Of a stretch of 64,000 nt of DNA, positions 1-11,725 are shown piece by piece. Where the stretch lies: the NCBI RefSeq assembly GCF_024713975.1, contig NC_091111.1, positions 2,851,001 through 2,915,000 on the forward strand, in the 5' to 3' direction. The notes under the pieces are model-generated. The model did no database searches. It was not told the DNA's origin and worked only from the letters and a program-made list of their open reading frames with translations. The DNA is from Paralichthys olivaceus. Lineage: Eukaryota > Chordata > Actinopteri > Pleuronectiformes > Paralichthyidae. A program made the position numbers and the translations under genes. Each line of letters starts with the position of its first letter. Position 1 is the stretch's first letter.

Positions 1-455
1 TTAATGCAAAGTATTTACACTGAGCAGTTTTTCTTGTTGGAGGCAGAGTCCTGCATTGAATTCAGTTTGCCATCATAAAGATGAAGGACTCACAGGAATC
101 ATTGCCTGTAATCTCCTCTCATCATGTTGTCATTTGATCCGATTGATATCAGCAGCTCTGTTTATTGTTCCCTCTCCTATACAGCCGCATCAGAGCTGGA
201 ATAAAACACTGGCTAATGCTAACCCAGTATTTTCTCCTGCTGTCGCCTCACTTTAAAAGCATTCAGCTGGAAAAACAGGTGCTGGCGAACACTATGAAGC
301 ACTCACAGAAAATAATGTTTCTGTCACCGAGGCTGATTGTGATCATTTATGCTAAAATGCATCTGCAAAACAAGACAATGGTCATTTTGAACTTTTTTTG
401 CTGGACACACTTCTCCTCCGCTCTGCTCCTCTTTGCACTGGCATCTGCTGTCGTA
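1..455. other. Non-coding sequence, no feature recognised
   Basis: Short open frames occur on the + strand (for example around 165-506), but they have no recognisable domain and run into a transposon at 464, so they are not supported as genes. Confidence 0.5.
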
Positions 456-463
456 GTTACTTC

Positions 464-728
464 GGTAACACTTTACATTAGGGAACACATATCAACCATT
501 AACTAGTTGCTTATTAGCATGGATATTAGAGGCATATTGGCTCTTTATTAGTCATTATAAAGCACTTATTAATGTTTTTATTCTTAATGACCTTATTCTG
601 CAACTACTACCCTTAATAACCTCCTTATTTCTGCTCATTGATGGTAAGTAAGGAAGTTGTTGTGCATTAATTACTATCAACTGCTTGGATATGTTCACTT
701 TGTGTGTTCCCCAATATAAAGTGTTACC
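464..728. mobile_element. hAT-type non-autonomous DNA transposon (MITE)
   Basis: The 265-bp element begins GGTAACACTTTA and ends with the near inverse complement, TATAAAGTGTTACC. It is flanked by a perfect 8-bp direct repeat, GTTACTTC, at 456-463 and 729-736. An 8-bp target duplication is the mark of the hAT superfamily. There is no transposase frame inside, so it must have been moved by an enzyme supplied in trans. The intact duplication and paired ends show a complete insertion. Confidence 0.85.
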
Positions 729-789
729 GTTACTTCACATGATGATGGAAACATGTCAGAGGATGTCGCACCATGTTAAGCCCCATATG

Positions 790-1010
790 AGGCATGCAGT
801 GTGATATGTGATGGGCTGATGGGTGAAACCAGACGAGCAGTATGAAGGACTAACCATTGACGTCATTGTATTGGATTCTGCTCGATCACTGTTCACCCCG
901 GAGACTCCAGAAGTGTTTTGTGGACTCTAACGCTTCACCCACCCCTCCATCAGCACGGTGGTGAGTAGATAATAAGTCAATTTTCACTTTTGGGTGAACT
1001 ATCCCGTTAA
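790..1010 (-). repeat. Dispersed teleost repeat, antisense copy
   Basis: Read on the minus strand it starts TTAACGGGATAGTTCACCC and continues through a stretch about a 'gatggaggggtgggtgaag' core and 'tccacaaaacactt'. I recognise this from memory as a very common interspersed sequence of percomorph fish; its class is not clear to me. The left edge is approximate. Confidence 0.5.
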
Positions 1011-2908
1011 CAATAACCATTCATAGAGACAAGTGACATGGCAACATATATCTAAAAAAGACAGGGATTTAATTTGTAAATATGTTTGTATATATGTGTG
1101 TATTGCAGGTCTGTAAACACATGCACAGCTAATCCTATATTTCTGACAAAGTAGCTGTTGAACGAGTGAGTGTTGCCAAGTCAACCAGGATTGATATCAC
1201 ACAAATTATTAGTTTCACAATTTTTTTTTCATGACACCTGCTTATTATGTTGTTTTTCAGAGACTGAGCGCTTCAAGTTGCTGCATTGCTCCAAGTTTAC
1301 TCAGAGCTGGGTTTAGTTGTCCTGCATGCATAATTAAGTTGATGGGAACATCATCACACTTTTTTTTATGATATAACAATGCCTGTAAATTGCTCTTACT
1401 GATGTTATTTTTTTTTTTTTGGATGAATGCTGCTATGGCTTTACTTGGCTTCTGCTGTTGTGGACTAATGGTTGTGGCCTGTTTGTTTTTTGCTGTCTCT
1501 TGTGTACACAGGAAAGCTTTGTTTTCTTGTGCAACCGCTTGTGTGTCTAGGAAGCCACTTTCACAGAGCTTCACAACACCTTGCTGAAAACAAGATAGGA
1601 GGTGGGAGTTGTAGCGGGCGAAGCATTTGTTTTTGTCCGAGATGCTGATGATTCAGTGTGACATCTACTAGCAGGGTATATGGTATAAATAACTTTTAGG
1701 AGGAAGCATCTTTGTCTCAACTTAACTCATCTTCTCTTTCCATGAATTATTTTATCCTTGCTGTTAAATTGGACGGTCCCGGCAATTGCTTGGCTTTGTT
1801 TTGGAGGCAATCTGCCAGGGATCAGTCACACATCCTTCAAAATTCAACTCCTCACAGCTTGACATGCTACATTTTGGTCACATTCAATACTTCTGTCTGG
1901 TGTCTGTCTGGATTCGAGAGGCCCCTGCAAGATGAATGCTGTTGATCCACTCTGATCAATAACTAAAGGCCCACAAGTAAAAACCACCCTCTCTTTCTCT
2001 CTGAATACTAATAATGAATAGATCAGCTCGAAGATCTTTTTTTTTTTACACCCAGTGCAATATTGCAGAAAACTTATTCAATCCCCAAACACAACTCCTC
2101 TTGTGCTGTGTGAGGCAGACTCCACAGCTTTGTTTGTATTTGTATTCTCTTTATATCCTGCTCCCCCCCTGCAGTCAGCATCATGTTGCTCAGACGTTGG
2201 TTTTGTCATGATGCAATTTATTCAACGATGACTTAACCTCCTCTGCTGCACACAGACAACGATTGAGACACGTCAGGTTGGAGTTACAGTGCAGCTCAAC
2301 TCTGAGGCTGAAGGCCGTGATCTCTGTTACTGTGTTCCTCTGTTTTAAATATTGAATGAGCCGTGTGGTGAAGAAGGGGCAGAGGTCTGACAGCTGTGCA
2401 GCGGGTGGGCTTTGTACTGATGAAGAAAGTTGTTTTGAAAGTCTAAATGTGAACGGATATCCGATGATCATGGAACAAAACTAATTTCTCAGTGGCTCCC
2501 AGGTGTTTGGTAAAAATGATATTATGTTGTCATTATAGTGAAACTTTAATGACACTTTAATAAGTGTAATGATACACAGACTTTTAAACATAATCTATAT
2601 TTAGGATTTTATGAGTTGCATCTTCAGGGATGCTCTAACAAGGTTTGAATCCAGATAGTAAATATTTTAATGTTTTATCTGATGGAGAGAAGTGGCAGTT
2701 GTTATAACATTACTGTGACTAGTGCAGTGGCTGTTAAAACCCTGCCTGTATGGAAAGGACTGTAATTCAGCTTGATATAAAGCTTTACAGCAAAAATCTA
2801 ACTATTGATAAAGAGGAAGTAATTCTCTGAATGATGTTGGCATAACACTCCAGTGAATGTCCGGGTCAGTCAGATATGGTGGAATAAGATAAATCAGATT
2901 ATTAAAAT
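1011..2908. other. Non-coding sequence, no feature recognised
   Basis: Mostly AT-rich sequence with T-runs near 1410 and 2038. Small open frames on both strands are short, overlap each other and carry no recognisable motif. Confidence 0.5.
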
Positions 2909-3490
2909 TGTCATGACTCTTGTGTTTTGTCCTCTTTTATTGTGGACTCCTTGTTTATTATAGCTGTGTCTGCCTGTGTGTTCCTTATGTTTGGATTTGT
3001 GTTCTGAGTTTTCAGTTTTATGTTGTAGTTTTGCTCCTGGTGTGTTTTCCTTGTCCCACTCTGTGTTTCTCTCTGTGTTCCACTCTGTTTCCTGTTTTAT
3101 TTTGTAGTTTCTGCTCCTTGTGTGTTTCCCACCTGGACCTCCTGCCTTCGTTAGTTTCAACAGTTTGTCCTGTGCTACATGTCTCTAGTTTGTCATTAGT
3201 TCGGTGTGTATTTAAGTCTCTGTCCTTCCCTTGGTCTTTGTCGGTTCGTTGTCTTATTGTGTCATCATATGTGCTTGTCTCACCACCCCGTTGTTGTTTA
3301 TCCTCCCTCAAGTAAGTTCTCCAGTGTCTCCTCGTGTCTACTCTGTTTTTGCTGTGAGCATTTTTGAGGTGACTGCCTTTTGGATTTTGTTTGACCTCTG
3401 TAAAGAGCCCTGTCTTTATTGAAGGACACTTTTGGTTAAAGCCTTTTGTTCTGCATTGTTGGGTCCATGTGCTCCTCATTCCCTCTAAAA
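2909..3490 (+). mobile_element. LTR-type retroelement fossil (partial LTR)
   Basis: This T-rich stretch starts TGTCATGACTC and shares blocks in the same order with the complete LTR at 5912-6600: a 'cctgttttattttgtag' block, then 'tcattagtt', then 'gtgtatttaagtct'. It looks like an older, incomplete copy of the same LTR family. No internal coding region is attached. Long open frames across it on both strands are side effects of the pyrimidine-rich composition and are not called as genes. The right edge is approximate. Confidence 0.55.
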
Positions 3491-3745
3491 TGATCTGGAG
3501 GGTCAGATATTATTGGCCAAAGACTGAGAAGAAGACTTGTCCAACTCAGTCCACAGATTGACTGTTAGCACGCTCCCACTTATACTGTCCATTTATTTAC
3601 AAGTTTTATCAATATTAACAAACTCTGCACTGCGTTCCACATACAAACAGACAGCAGGACGTCTGAGTAATTAGTAGGTAGATATAGTAGATGTAATATT
3701 CCCATGAAAGAGGACATCAGAAAGGGGTGTCCTCTCCCTCTCTGT

Positions 3746-3747
<2 letters not shown>
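3491..3747. other. Non-coding sequence, no feature recognised
   Basis: Short unique spacer between the LTR fossil and the CA microsatellite. Confidence 0.5.

Positions 3748-3792
<45 letters not shown>
3748..3792. repeat. (CA)n microsatellite
   Basis: About 22 uninterrupted CA units. Open frames encoding Cys-Val or His-Thr runs over it are artefacts of the repeat. Confidence 0.97.
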
Positions 3793-3794
<2 letters not shown>

Positions 3795-4690
3795 AAAGAC
3801 CAAAGCCGAAGCAGAAACAGCTTTTTGTAGACTGGGTGTTACGATGCACTCCATCACACAACACTTGATTAAATGGAAAACAACAGTTTCCATGAACCCC
3901 GAGCACTAATTATAACATAGTCGGATATGTATTTATTTGTTTTGCTCAGTGTGCTACAGTGCCATGCTCTCTGGCTGCCGTGTAAGCTTCATTATCCCAG
4001 CGCTTATAGAGAGGTTTTTGGAAGTGGGTTAGTTGTCAGGCAGCTCTGAAAATCCCCAGCTCTCGGCTGCTCTTGACACTCCAGTTGAACCCGTCTTATT
4101 AACGCTGGATTACTGTGGAGAGGCCGTGTTTCCTTGACACAGGGAAGGAGCGGAACATTTGAGCCGGGATGATTTCATCTTGCAGTTTTTAATTGCTCCA
4201 GCGTCTATTCATGTGCTTTCAAGATGCGCCAAGCAGCTTTGCAGATTCCCTGTAAAAAAAAAAAAAAAAGTCAAGGTACAGCAGAAATGGCTGATAACAA
4301 ATATTGAGGGTTTTTACAGCTCCGACATGAAAGTTTCATGGTCTCCAGATAAAAAACAAATCCCTCTCCAGCTATAATACAGACATTCTACAAACATCTG
4401 CCGAATCTCACACTTTCAGGGGAGCTTTGTTTGCATTTGCATACGCAGACAGTCAATATTAGCATCGGAGTTTAAATCTTTGCCTAAATGACCTTCTTTC
4501 TGGAGCACAGTGATGATCATGATCACTGAGCAGATACAACATTAGCTTCTCTGCTGGTGGCAACTCTAAGGAAAGAAAAAAAAAAAAGGATTTTTCAAAC
4601 ATTTGCTGCAGCTAACGTGGTGTTCATGGTGTGAATATTATTTATCATGGAAGACGTCATGTTGACCCGAGTGCAGCAGCTGATCTAATA
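3793..4690. other. Non-coding sequence, no feature recognised
   Basis: Mixed-composition sequence with A-runs at 4254-4269 and 4579-4587. The part around 3960-4140 is less AT-rich than its surroundings. I see no exon or repeat I can name. Confidence 0.45.
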
Positions 4691-4699
4691 TGTTGTAAT

Positions 4700-5020
4700 A
4701 CCCATGCGTGGGACATGGGGTGGTATGTCTTCCTCAAGCTCTGGTCCTTGACCAGAGGCCTGGGAGTTTGAGGACTCTGTGCTTAGCTGTTTCTAGGACT
4801 GCACTTTTCTGGACAGAGGCTTCAGCTGTTGTACCTGCCGGAACCATTAACTCTAGTTTGGGGGTCACAGCCCCTAATGCTCCTACTACCACGGGGATCA
4901 CATTGCATCTCACCTTCCACATCTGTTCTAGCTGTTCTTTCAGCCATAACTACTGCACATCTTCTCATACCTCTTTTTCCTGATGTTAGTGTCTGCTGGG
5001 ATTGTAACATCCATCCCTAA
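4700..5020 (-). mobile_element. LINE 3' end, restriction-like endonuclease type (remnant)
   Basis: On the minus strand, 4734-4922 reads MWKVRCNVIPVVVGALGAV followed by TPKLELMVPAGTT and SVQKSAVL, then LKLPGLW near its end. Just upstream, in another frame, is MDVTIPADTNIRKKRYEK. I recognise this order as the C-terminal part of a fish and cnidarian LINE open frame downstream of the reverse transcriptase, in a region that looks like a restriction-like endonuclease domain (R2/R4/Rex6-type lineages). Only the C-terminal end is present and the two matching stretches lie in different frames, so it is a dead 5'-truncated copy. The exact LINE clade is uncertain. Confidence 0.7.
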
Positions 5021-5906
5021 TCCCCTCTTCTGTTCTTTGCTGTTTGTCAGTCGCTCATCTAAAGTCCCAAAGGATGGTATGTCCCATCAGTACTTGGCTA
5101 CCTCAGGCAGGGCGCATGATGGATCCCCGTCCTCCTCCTCATACTGTATATACATATATATGGTCTTGTGTTTCCCCCCTGCTGGGGTAGCATTCAGCTG
5201 CAGTTTGCATTAGTCCTATAGGCTCCTTCGCAAAAGCTCCATCCTCCTTTCACTAACATAAGTCAGTATGTACTAACACGATCTGCTGTTGCTACATTGG
5301 AAAATCTATCACAGTGGATTTCATGCTCTTATGCGAGTATGAAAATTTGCATTATTTGATGCTGCTGGTTGTGGGCAAAACAGGCCAAGAGCAGATCACA
5401 GCTCCAGTGCCCTTTTGACGTGTCAGCTCCAGTCATTGCTGTCCGGTGAAAGAAAGTGTGAGTTATAGTGTGTTGATATTACAGGCTCGCAGGTTTGCAA
5501 CACATTCTACTCTATATTTGGACAGTTTCAAATGTTTTGTTCCTCAGGCTCAGAGCACATCCCGTGTTAAATAAAATAATGGACACTGCATTTAAGTCTC
5601 AGCTTCAATTTGAGTCATGTGCTGTTTCTTTTGTTCTCGCCACACTCTCCATCATGTTGATGGAGGTTGACTTTTGTTTCTTCAGGCCAGACAACTTTGT
5701 TCCAGGCCTCTCCTTTAAGGCCCACTGGGGGTTTTATCTTGTGGTGAATCCTCTGAGGTTCTGCTCGTGAAGTCTTCTCTTTGCTGCCGACAGGGAAACA
5801 TGTCCGCCCACATCCTGCAGAGTGTTCTAGACTTGACGTCAGGAGTTTTTCTTCATGCATATAGTTTGTACACCGATTGGTGGACTTTAGGGTTGTTTAT
5901 TTTTTA
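5021..5906. other. Non-coding sequence, possibly the outer edge of the LINE fragment
   Basis: The first 200 bp may still belong to the antisense LINE. The rest, to 5906, shows only short open frames without recognisable domains. Confidence 0.4.
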
Positions 5907-5911
5907 GTAGG

Positions 5912-6600
5912 TGTCACGGTTATGGTTTTATTTGGTCACGGTTATGTATTTTTCTACGTTCCTCTCATGTTCCCTCCTGTGTTCCTCTCATGTTCCCTTC
6001 TGCCTTCCTCTGTGCTCCACCCTGTGCTTCTCCTGTGTTGTTCTCTGTGTCCCTCTCCTGTGTTCCCCTCCTTGTCCCTCGCTATGTTTCACCCTGTGCC
6101 TCTCCCGTGTTCATCCCTGTCTTGGTTATTGTATTTTGTTCTCTTTGATAAGTTTGTTCAGTGTTTCCTGTTTTATTTTGTAGTCCTTGCTCCTGGTGTG
6201 TTTTCCTGCTTTGACTTCCTGCCCTCATCATGTTCACCTGTTTGTCTTGTACCACCTGTCCCCACTTACTCATTAGTTCAGTGTGTATTTAAGTCTTTGT
6301 GTTCCCCCATGTTTTGTTGGTACGTCCTCAATTCTTGTCATGTCCTGTTCGTCATCTATTCTAGTCATGTTCATGTGTCCCGTCAGCTCTCGTCACGTTT
6401 CCCCGTAAGTTGTTTCCTGTCCTTCCTTGTTCCACTCCTGTTTTTGAGTGCGATTTTTGTTTCTTGAAGATTTCTTTTGTTACGTTTACCTTTTAAATAA
6501 AAGACACTTTTTGTTAAACCATATTTAGTTTCTGCGTTTTGGTCCTTCCCTTTTTTTCCTACCACGTTCGTTCCCTCCCCACGCACCTCCATACCTGACA
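5912..6600 (+). mobile_element. Solo LTR of an LTR retrotransposon (fossil)
   Basis: The 689-bp element starts TGTCACGG and ends CCTGACA, giving the TG...CA ends with inverted TGTCA/TGACA tips typical of LTRs. A perfect 5-bp target duplication, GTAGG, lies at 5907-5911 and 6601-6605. A TATTTAAG motif near 6288 and an AATAAA at about 6496 sit where an LTR promoter and poly(A) signal would be. No internal region is attached, so it is a solo LTR left by recombination between two LTRs. The family is Gypsy-like by general resemblance only. The intact duplication suggests moderate age. Confidence 0.85.
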
Positions 6601-6605
6601 GTAGG

Positions 6606-7945
6606 TGTAGATTCAGGAGTGTGTATTTTACCACTGAAAGAAAGACAGATAGAAGTTCAAGGGTTTGGAGTTCAGTCAAAATACACAACAAAAGGTCAGA
6701 CGTGTCATTAGAACAGACGATTCTTAGATTTAACACATCACTGTAGAATAGTAACCTGTATGTAAAAAAAGCTGGTTGGTTGACAAAGACACACTGTATA
6801 CGATTTATTCTGATCTTTTCACTGAATGCTTATACAACGATGAACACGCTCCAGCCAAGCAAACAGCCTGGAATTAAACATTAAACAATAATAATGTGTA
6901 GTAGCTGCTGAGTTATTGTCACCTGTTATATAATGATGACACATGTGGTGTGTTCACTGACTACAAACTTCTGTATGGGGATTTGAAGACAGAATATTAA
7001 GAACTATGAAGGTCTAAATTGAACTGAATTAAACTATTACAATAAGCAACAAGGTTAGTGATTTTTGAAACTGTTATCTAATGCTTTCTCAAGATAGTCA
7101 ACTCACTGAATGGCCCCTCCTAGAAAAAAGTGCTGCCCACAGATGCATTATATGAATGAGCAGTGTACTGTATGAATGGGTGATTGAAAGCTCAAGACTA
7201 GAAAACAGCTCAAAAATACTCAAATAAGTCAAACTTTAAAGATGTTTTCCATTTCCATCCTGTCATTCAGTTGTCATTTCAACATGAGCATTGCATGATC
7301 CACCACCTCCACCACCTCAGCCCCGGATGCCTGCTTGTCTCCTATCAAACCCTCCGTCCAGGAGCGTCTCATGAGATGTCCCAACCTTGTGTTCCAGTCT
7401 TCCACATCACAACTAGTGTCTAGGCTCCAGGGGAAGTTTATATCTGAAGCGCCGTTTCCTATAGTGTTCCACTTCCTGCTGAGTACCAAAGTCTATTCCT
7501 GGATCTGGATAAATGTGCAGATCCAGGCTTATTTTTTTCTACTCATGCAATCTAGTGATAAAGTGGCCAGGCATCCCTCTCGTTTATAGCTGATTTGATG
7601 ACAATTGTTTGGTCTTACTTACAACACATCAGTAATCTGTTGATTGTATCAGAATATTACATAGTAGCAGACAAAAAAAACTGTAGCCTTCTCACTTCTG
7701 CTTCAAAGCATCAATAGAAGACAAAAAATGAACAGTAAAACTTCTTACAGAATCGCAGGTACATACATAGCTTCAGCAGGATCAAGGTAGAGGAGCAGAG
7801 AAGGTAACTGTGCATACACATTTATAAGAATGGCAAATAGAGATATTGAAAATTCCCAAAGAGTTTAACAACAGAAGAGTTATTGTATCTGTAAGCAACT
7901 ACATGTATTTTTGTTCAAAGCTATTGCAGGTCCCCACCATGTTGA
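6606..7945. other. Non-coding sequence, no feature recognised
   Basis: AT-rich sequence. A minus-strand frame at 7274-7489 and an overlapping plus-strand frame were inspected; neither has a recognisable motif or convincing splice sites. Confidence 0.45.
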
Positions 7946-8040
7946 GACATTAATAATAATATTAACTTTATTTTTGTGGCACTTTTCAATAGAAACAATG
8001 TACTTTACAGCAAGCAAAATAAAACAAACTTAAAAATGAG
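7946..8040 (-). repeat. Fragment of a dispersed LINE/SINE 3' tail
   Basis: The stretch 'taataataatattaactttattt' followed by 'ggcacttttcaatag' and 'tactttacag' is the reverse complement of the common fish retroposon 3' end (gtgctatataaataaag plus a short trinucleotide tail). Edges are approximate. Confidence 0.5.
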
Positions 8041-11000
8041 CAAACGCTCAGCTGTAGTTAAAATGAATAAAGTAGAGGGATAACAGCAATGAACGTCATG
8101 TAGCTCCAGTATTCCCTGCACTGATTCCCTGGTGTGACACTGTGATAATTCACCCTAATCCTCAAATCTCTCACACTCTGATGACTAAATATAACGACTC
8201 CAATTTGTGAAGGGCATTTATTTTTCCAATTGTCCTATAAACTCAGACTAACAACCACAGTGAGGCTGCAGGTTGATTATCACACATCACCAATAACAGT
8301 AATGACATAAAGTATGAGAGATTCAATTAAACTCCTCATGATTTATTTGTGGTTTAATGATTAAACAACAGCCTGTTTAAAAAACATTAAAGCTCATACC
8401 ACGAGCAATTATGAGGCGGCGCAATTTACCCCTGACGATTGGCCAAACTATCATTTCAGTTCTGTTCTGCTGAACCTCATACCAGCAATAATTGATATGA
8501 GTCTGACTCTAGCATCCTTGGAGCAGCAGTGATTATCTGATGTTTGTTTGCTCAGGCACGTTGTGCAATCGTGTATTCAATAATTTACCTTTTTATATCC
8601 CCAGGTAAGCGCTGCCTTTGCTTGTTAGAGTACCAGACAGAGGCATGCATCTTTTATTTTGTGCTCCACTCTGCTGCTGTGACATTGCAAGTTACTGCAC
8701 CCCTTCAACTTTTTATTTATTTTTTTACTTTCCTTTCCCCATATTCTGTATTATCATCATTTAAAGTCCCTGTTTGTTCAAAGTGAAAAGTCAGATCACA
8801 GCCCCAGAGGTGAGGCTGAGAGCAGCCCGACTATTTGTCATTTGACAGGAGATACAGTGCAACCTTGGCAAAGTGCAGTTACATGAGATACTGTTCAAGG
8901 GAGACTGTCACGACTGAGGTGCTCGGCTACAAATAAACTTTTTTTTTTTTTTTACTGTATCCAGCGACATAGAGCGACACTTTGAGCTGTGGTGTTCACT
9001 GAAGTGGAATGATGAGACACTTAAGTCAGGCTGTGTTTCATGTGCTCACACCTTGTAAACAGCGGCTAGACCAAGGCATATTTGATGGCAGTGTGGATCA
9101 GAGGTGTCTGTGGCCCCGGAGATCTCAGGATTTTCATGGCATTATGTGTGATTGCTTCTGTGGGCCCACTCATGCTGACTGTGCTCCTCCAATGTTACAG
9201 TAAAACTGCTCATTTTCCCTCTTATTCTCTCAGCATCGTCAAAATCCCACATCTCTTCCCTCATATAAACTCATACTGCAGGTTTGAAAAGAAACCAATC
9301 AATCAATGTAAATAGTGCACTAAGAAATGATAAAATATTTATATTGGAATCTAATTTTAGAGAAAGTGCAGGCGGCTGCAAATAGATGCTAATTTGGCGG
9401 TGTAAACTCAGGCTCGGACAACACACACACAGGTAGTATATAGTTAGTTATATAACAGTTAATAAACATAGACTGCGCAAACAACACAGGGCGCTTCACA
9501 ACCAGTGTGAGCACATCCTAATAATATACAGAGTGGAACTGAGAGCATACGCTACATGTTTGCTGTCGTTGGAGCTGTCCAAGTTTTTCTACCTCCAGTT
9601 TAGCCTTTAAAGAGGTTCATTTTGTTCTTCTTTTGTGGTTCGTTTTACATCTTCTATCAAATTGCTCTAATGAAGCATCTGAACTCTTCTTAGCACCAGA
9701 CAGTAAACACAGAAAGTAAAGACTTGAGATGGTGGACACCAAAAACTTCGCTAATAGGTGCATGAAGTTCAGGCTTACAAAAACAAACACATTACCAATT
9801 GATAACACATTTGCTATATCAACTATATAAGGTGGTAATAAGTACAATATGCTTTGTTTACAGTTCCATGCTCTTCCTGTGTGAGCAATAAGGATGAAAA
9901 CAACGAATAAGATAAGCCGTCACCACTGTATTACAGTTTAATAGGCTAATATGCTATAATACATTCGTCTCCATGAAGTCAAATGAAATGAAACAAGATA
10001 ATTGGCAGATTATGGCACCCTGGTTATTTAGCTTTTTTAAAACCTGTTATGTTCTTAAGATACTCACTGTTAACTACATGTACGCATACGCAAGATGGCT
10101 ACACCGCATATTTGATGTGTAGGTTGTGCACACCCCCAGATATAACTGTAGCATGAATGTAAGATGCAATACGAGAGAAGTAAACTTGCCATTTTCACAA
10201 CGTGTCTGATTTATGGGTCAGACATCCCACCTAAGAAATGTGTGAGCTACACTTTTTCTGTGTTGAGCTTAACATCAGCCCAATGTTGATCTCCTCGAGT
10301 GTCCCCATCTTTGTTTATGATTACCTCATACAAATCCAGAAGTGGCAGAGAGATCAGTCTGAGACAAAGATTGAAGAGCAGAGCCTTACTGTCCTGTCTT
10401 CAGGATGCATATGAATAAGGACCTCTGTGGCATTGTATTTCCCTCTTTTTAACTGTTTTCTGTAGCTTGATCTGTCCATTAATGCATGCATTGTAAAAAA
10501 TGCCTCAGCAATACTCGAGTAGTGTATCAGGCTCCCCATGCTGTGCTTTGATTCCACTTTGCTATGCATGTCTCTTTAAGATACTGTTTTGTTTTCTCCA
10601 AGTAATAATATATATTTTTTATATATTTTAGTAGCCAGCAGTTGCTGCCTTGCTTACCGCTGAGTGTTGCACCAAAGACCTACATCTTTGTTCTTAAAGA
10701 AGCACTCACTAATCTGCAAGCCTTCAGATCCTAATGGGGCTGTTAATTAGTTAGTGCTTTATTTATTACAGGCTAATTAACTGGGAAGTTTAGCTAATTA
10801 AGCCATTATACATTATGAAAAATATAGTCTGTGTCAGCGCTGATGGCATGACAAATTTACAAATAGAGCATAAACTGTCCACTGTCTTAAAGTGGCTGTG
10901 ATTGATATTTTTACAATGTTTTAATGATAATTTGTGTGAAAGTAAAGAGCTTTATAGAGAAACAAACAACAGACAAATGCAGTTGGCAACTAACTAGCTG

Positions 11001-11446
11001 GTGACATTTCTCTCAGGAGACCAACAAGCTAAATGAGAGGGATATTCAATTTACTTCATCAGATGGACTCACGCTTGTCTGCAGCTTTCATTTCATTGAT
11101 AATTTTAAATTGAAGTAAATCTGAACCGCTAACAGCTCTCTGTGCAGTTAAACAACCATCTTGAGTTTTTCTGATGATTTCACATCGTAAGAAATTGCAT
11201 AAGTCTTTAAAAAGTATTTAAATAAGAAACACTATTTTCCCCTTGACTGGGTTAAACTTATAAAGAAGGCTGCTCCATACTGCATGTTACCCTGTTAGAA
11301 TTGTTTTACAATTTACATTTGTTACATTAATAAAGTTATATTTAGTAATTTAAATGCCTGTTCACACAGATACCACACCACTGTACTGTGAATTATGCTC
11401 AAACAGAGAATCAGCAGCCACAGTAACAACGTGAAGCTGATTCTAG
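8041..11446. other. Long non-coding stretch
   Basis: No exon recognised. A T-run lies at 8939-8954. The segments about 8390-8600 and 10690-10870 are richer in TAATTA/ATTA-type motifs and look like candidate conserved non-coding elements, but this cannot be shown from one sequence. Confidence 0.4.
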
Positions 11447-11520
11447 GCCATGGAAAACATGAAACAGTCAAGTAAAGGACACAGCCATGGAAAACATGAA
11501 ACATTCAAGTAAAGGACACA
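11447..11520. repeat. 37-bp tandem duplication
   Basis: Two adjacent 37-bp copies (11447-11483 and 11484-11520), each starting gccatggaaaacatgaaaca, differ at about one position. Confidence 0.9.
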
Positions 11521-11725
11521 TCACTGATCAAAGACTGTTCAGTCAAAAAGCCTGATTTGCAAAGCTTTGAACATTCTGTTTGAAGATTCTTGTCCCGAGC
11601 CGAGTAACAATGTGATCCCATCCAAAGCCAGGTCCAGACACTGGACCAGACACACATTCACAACTTGAAAAACATGATTTAGAGACGTATCTGTGCTTCC
11701 AATATTTCAGATGTGTAACCTCATT

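Noticed and set aside
3580-3909. Cys-Val and His-Thr repeat frames
   Set aside because: Produced by the (CA)n microsatellite.
5877-6467. 196-codon hydrophobic frame as a membrane protein
   Set aside because: It lies almost entirely within the solo LTR; the hydrophobic look comes from T-rich DNA.
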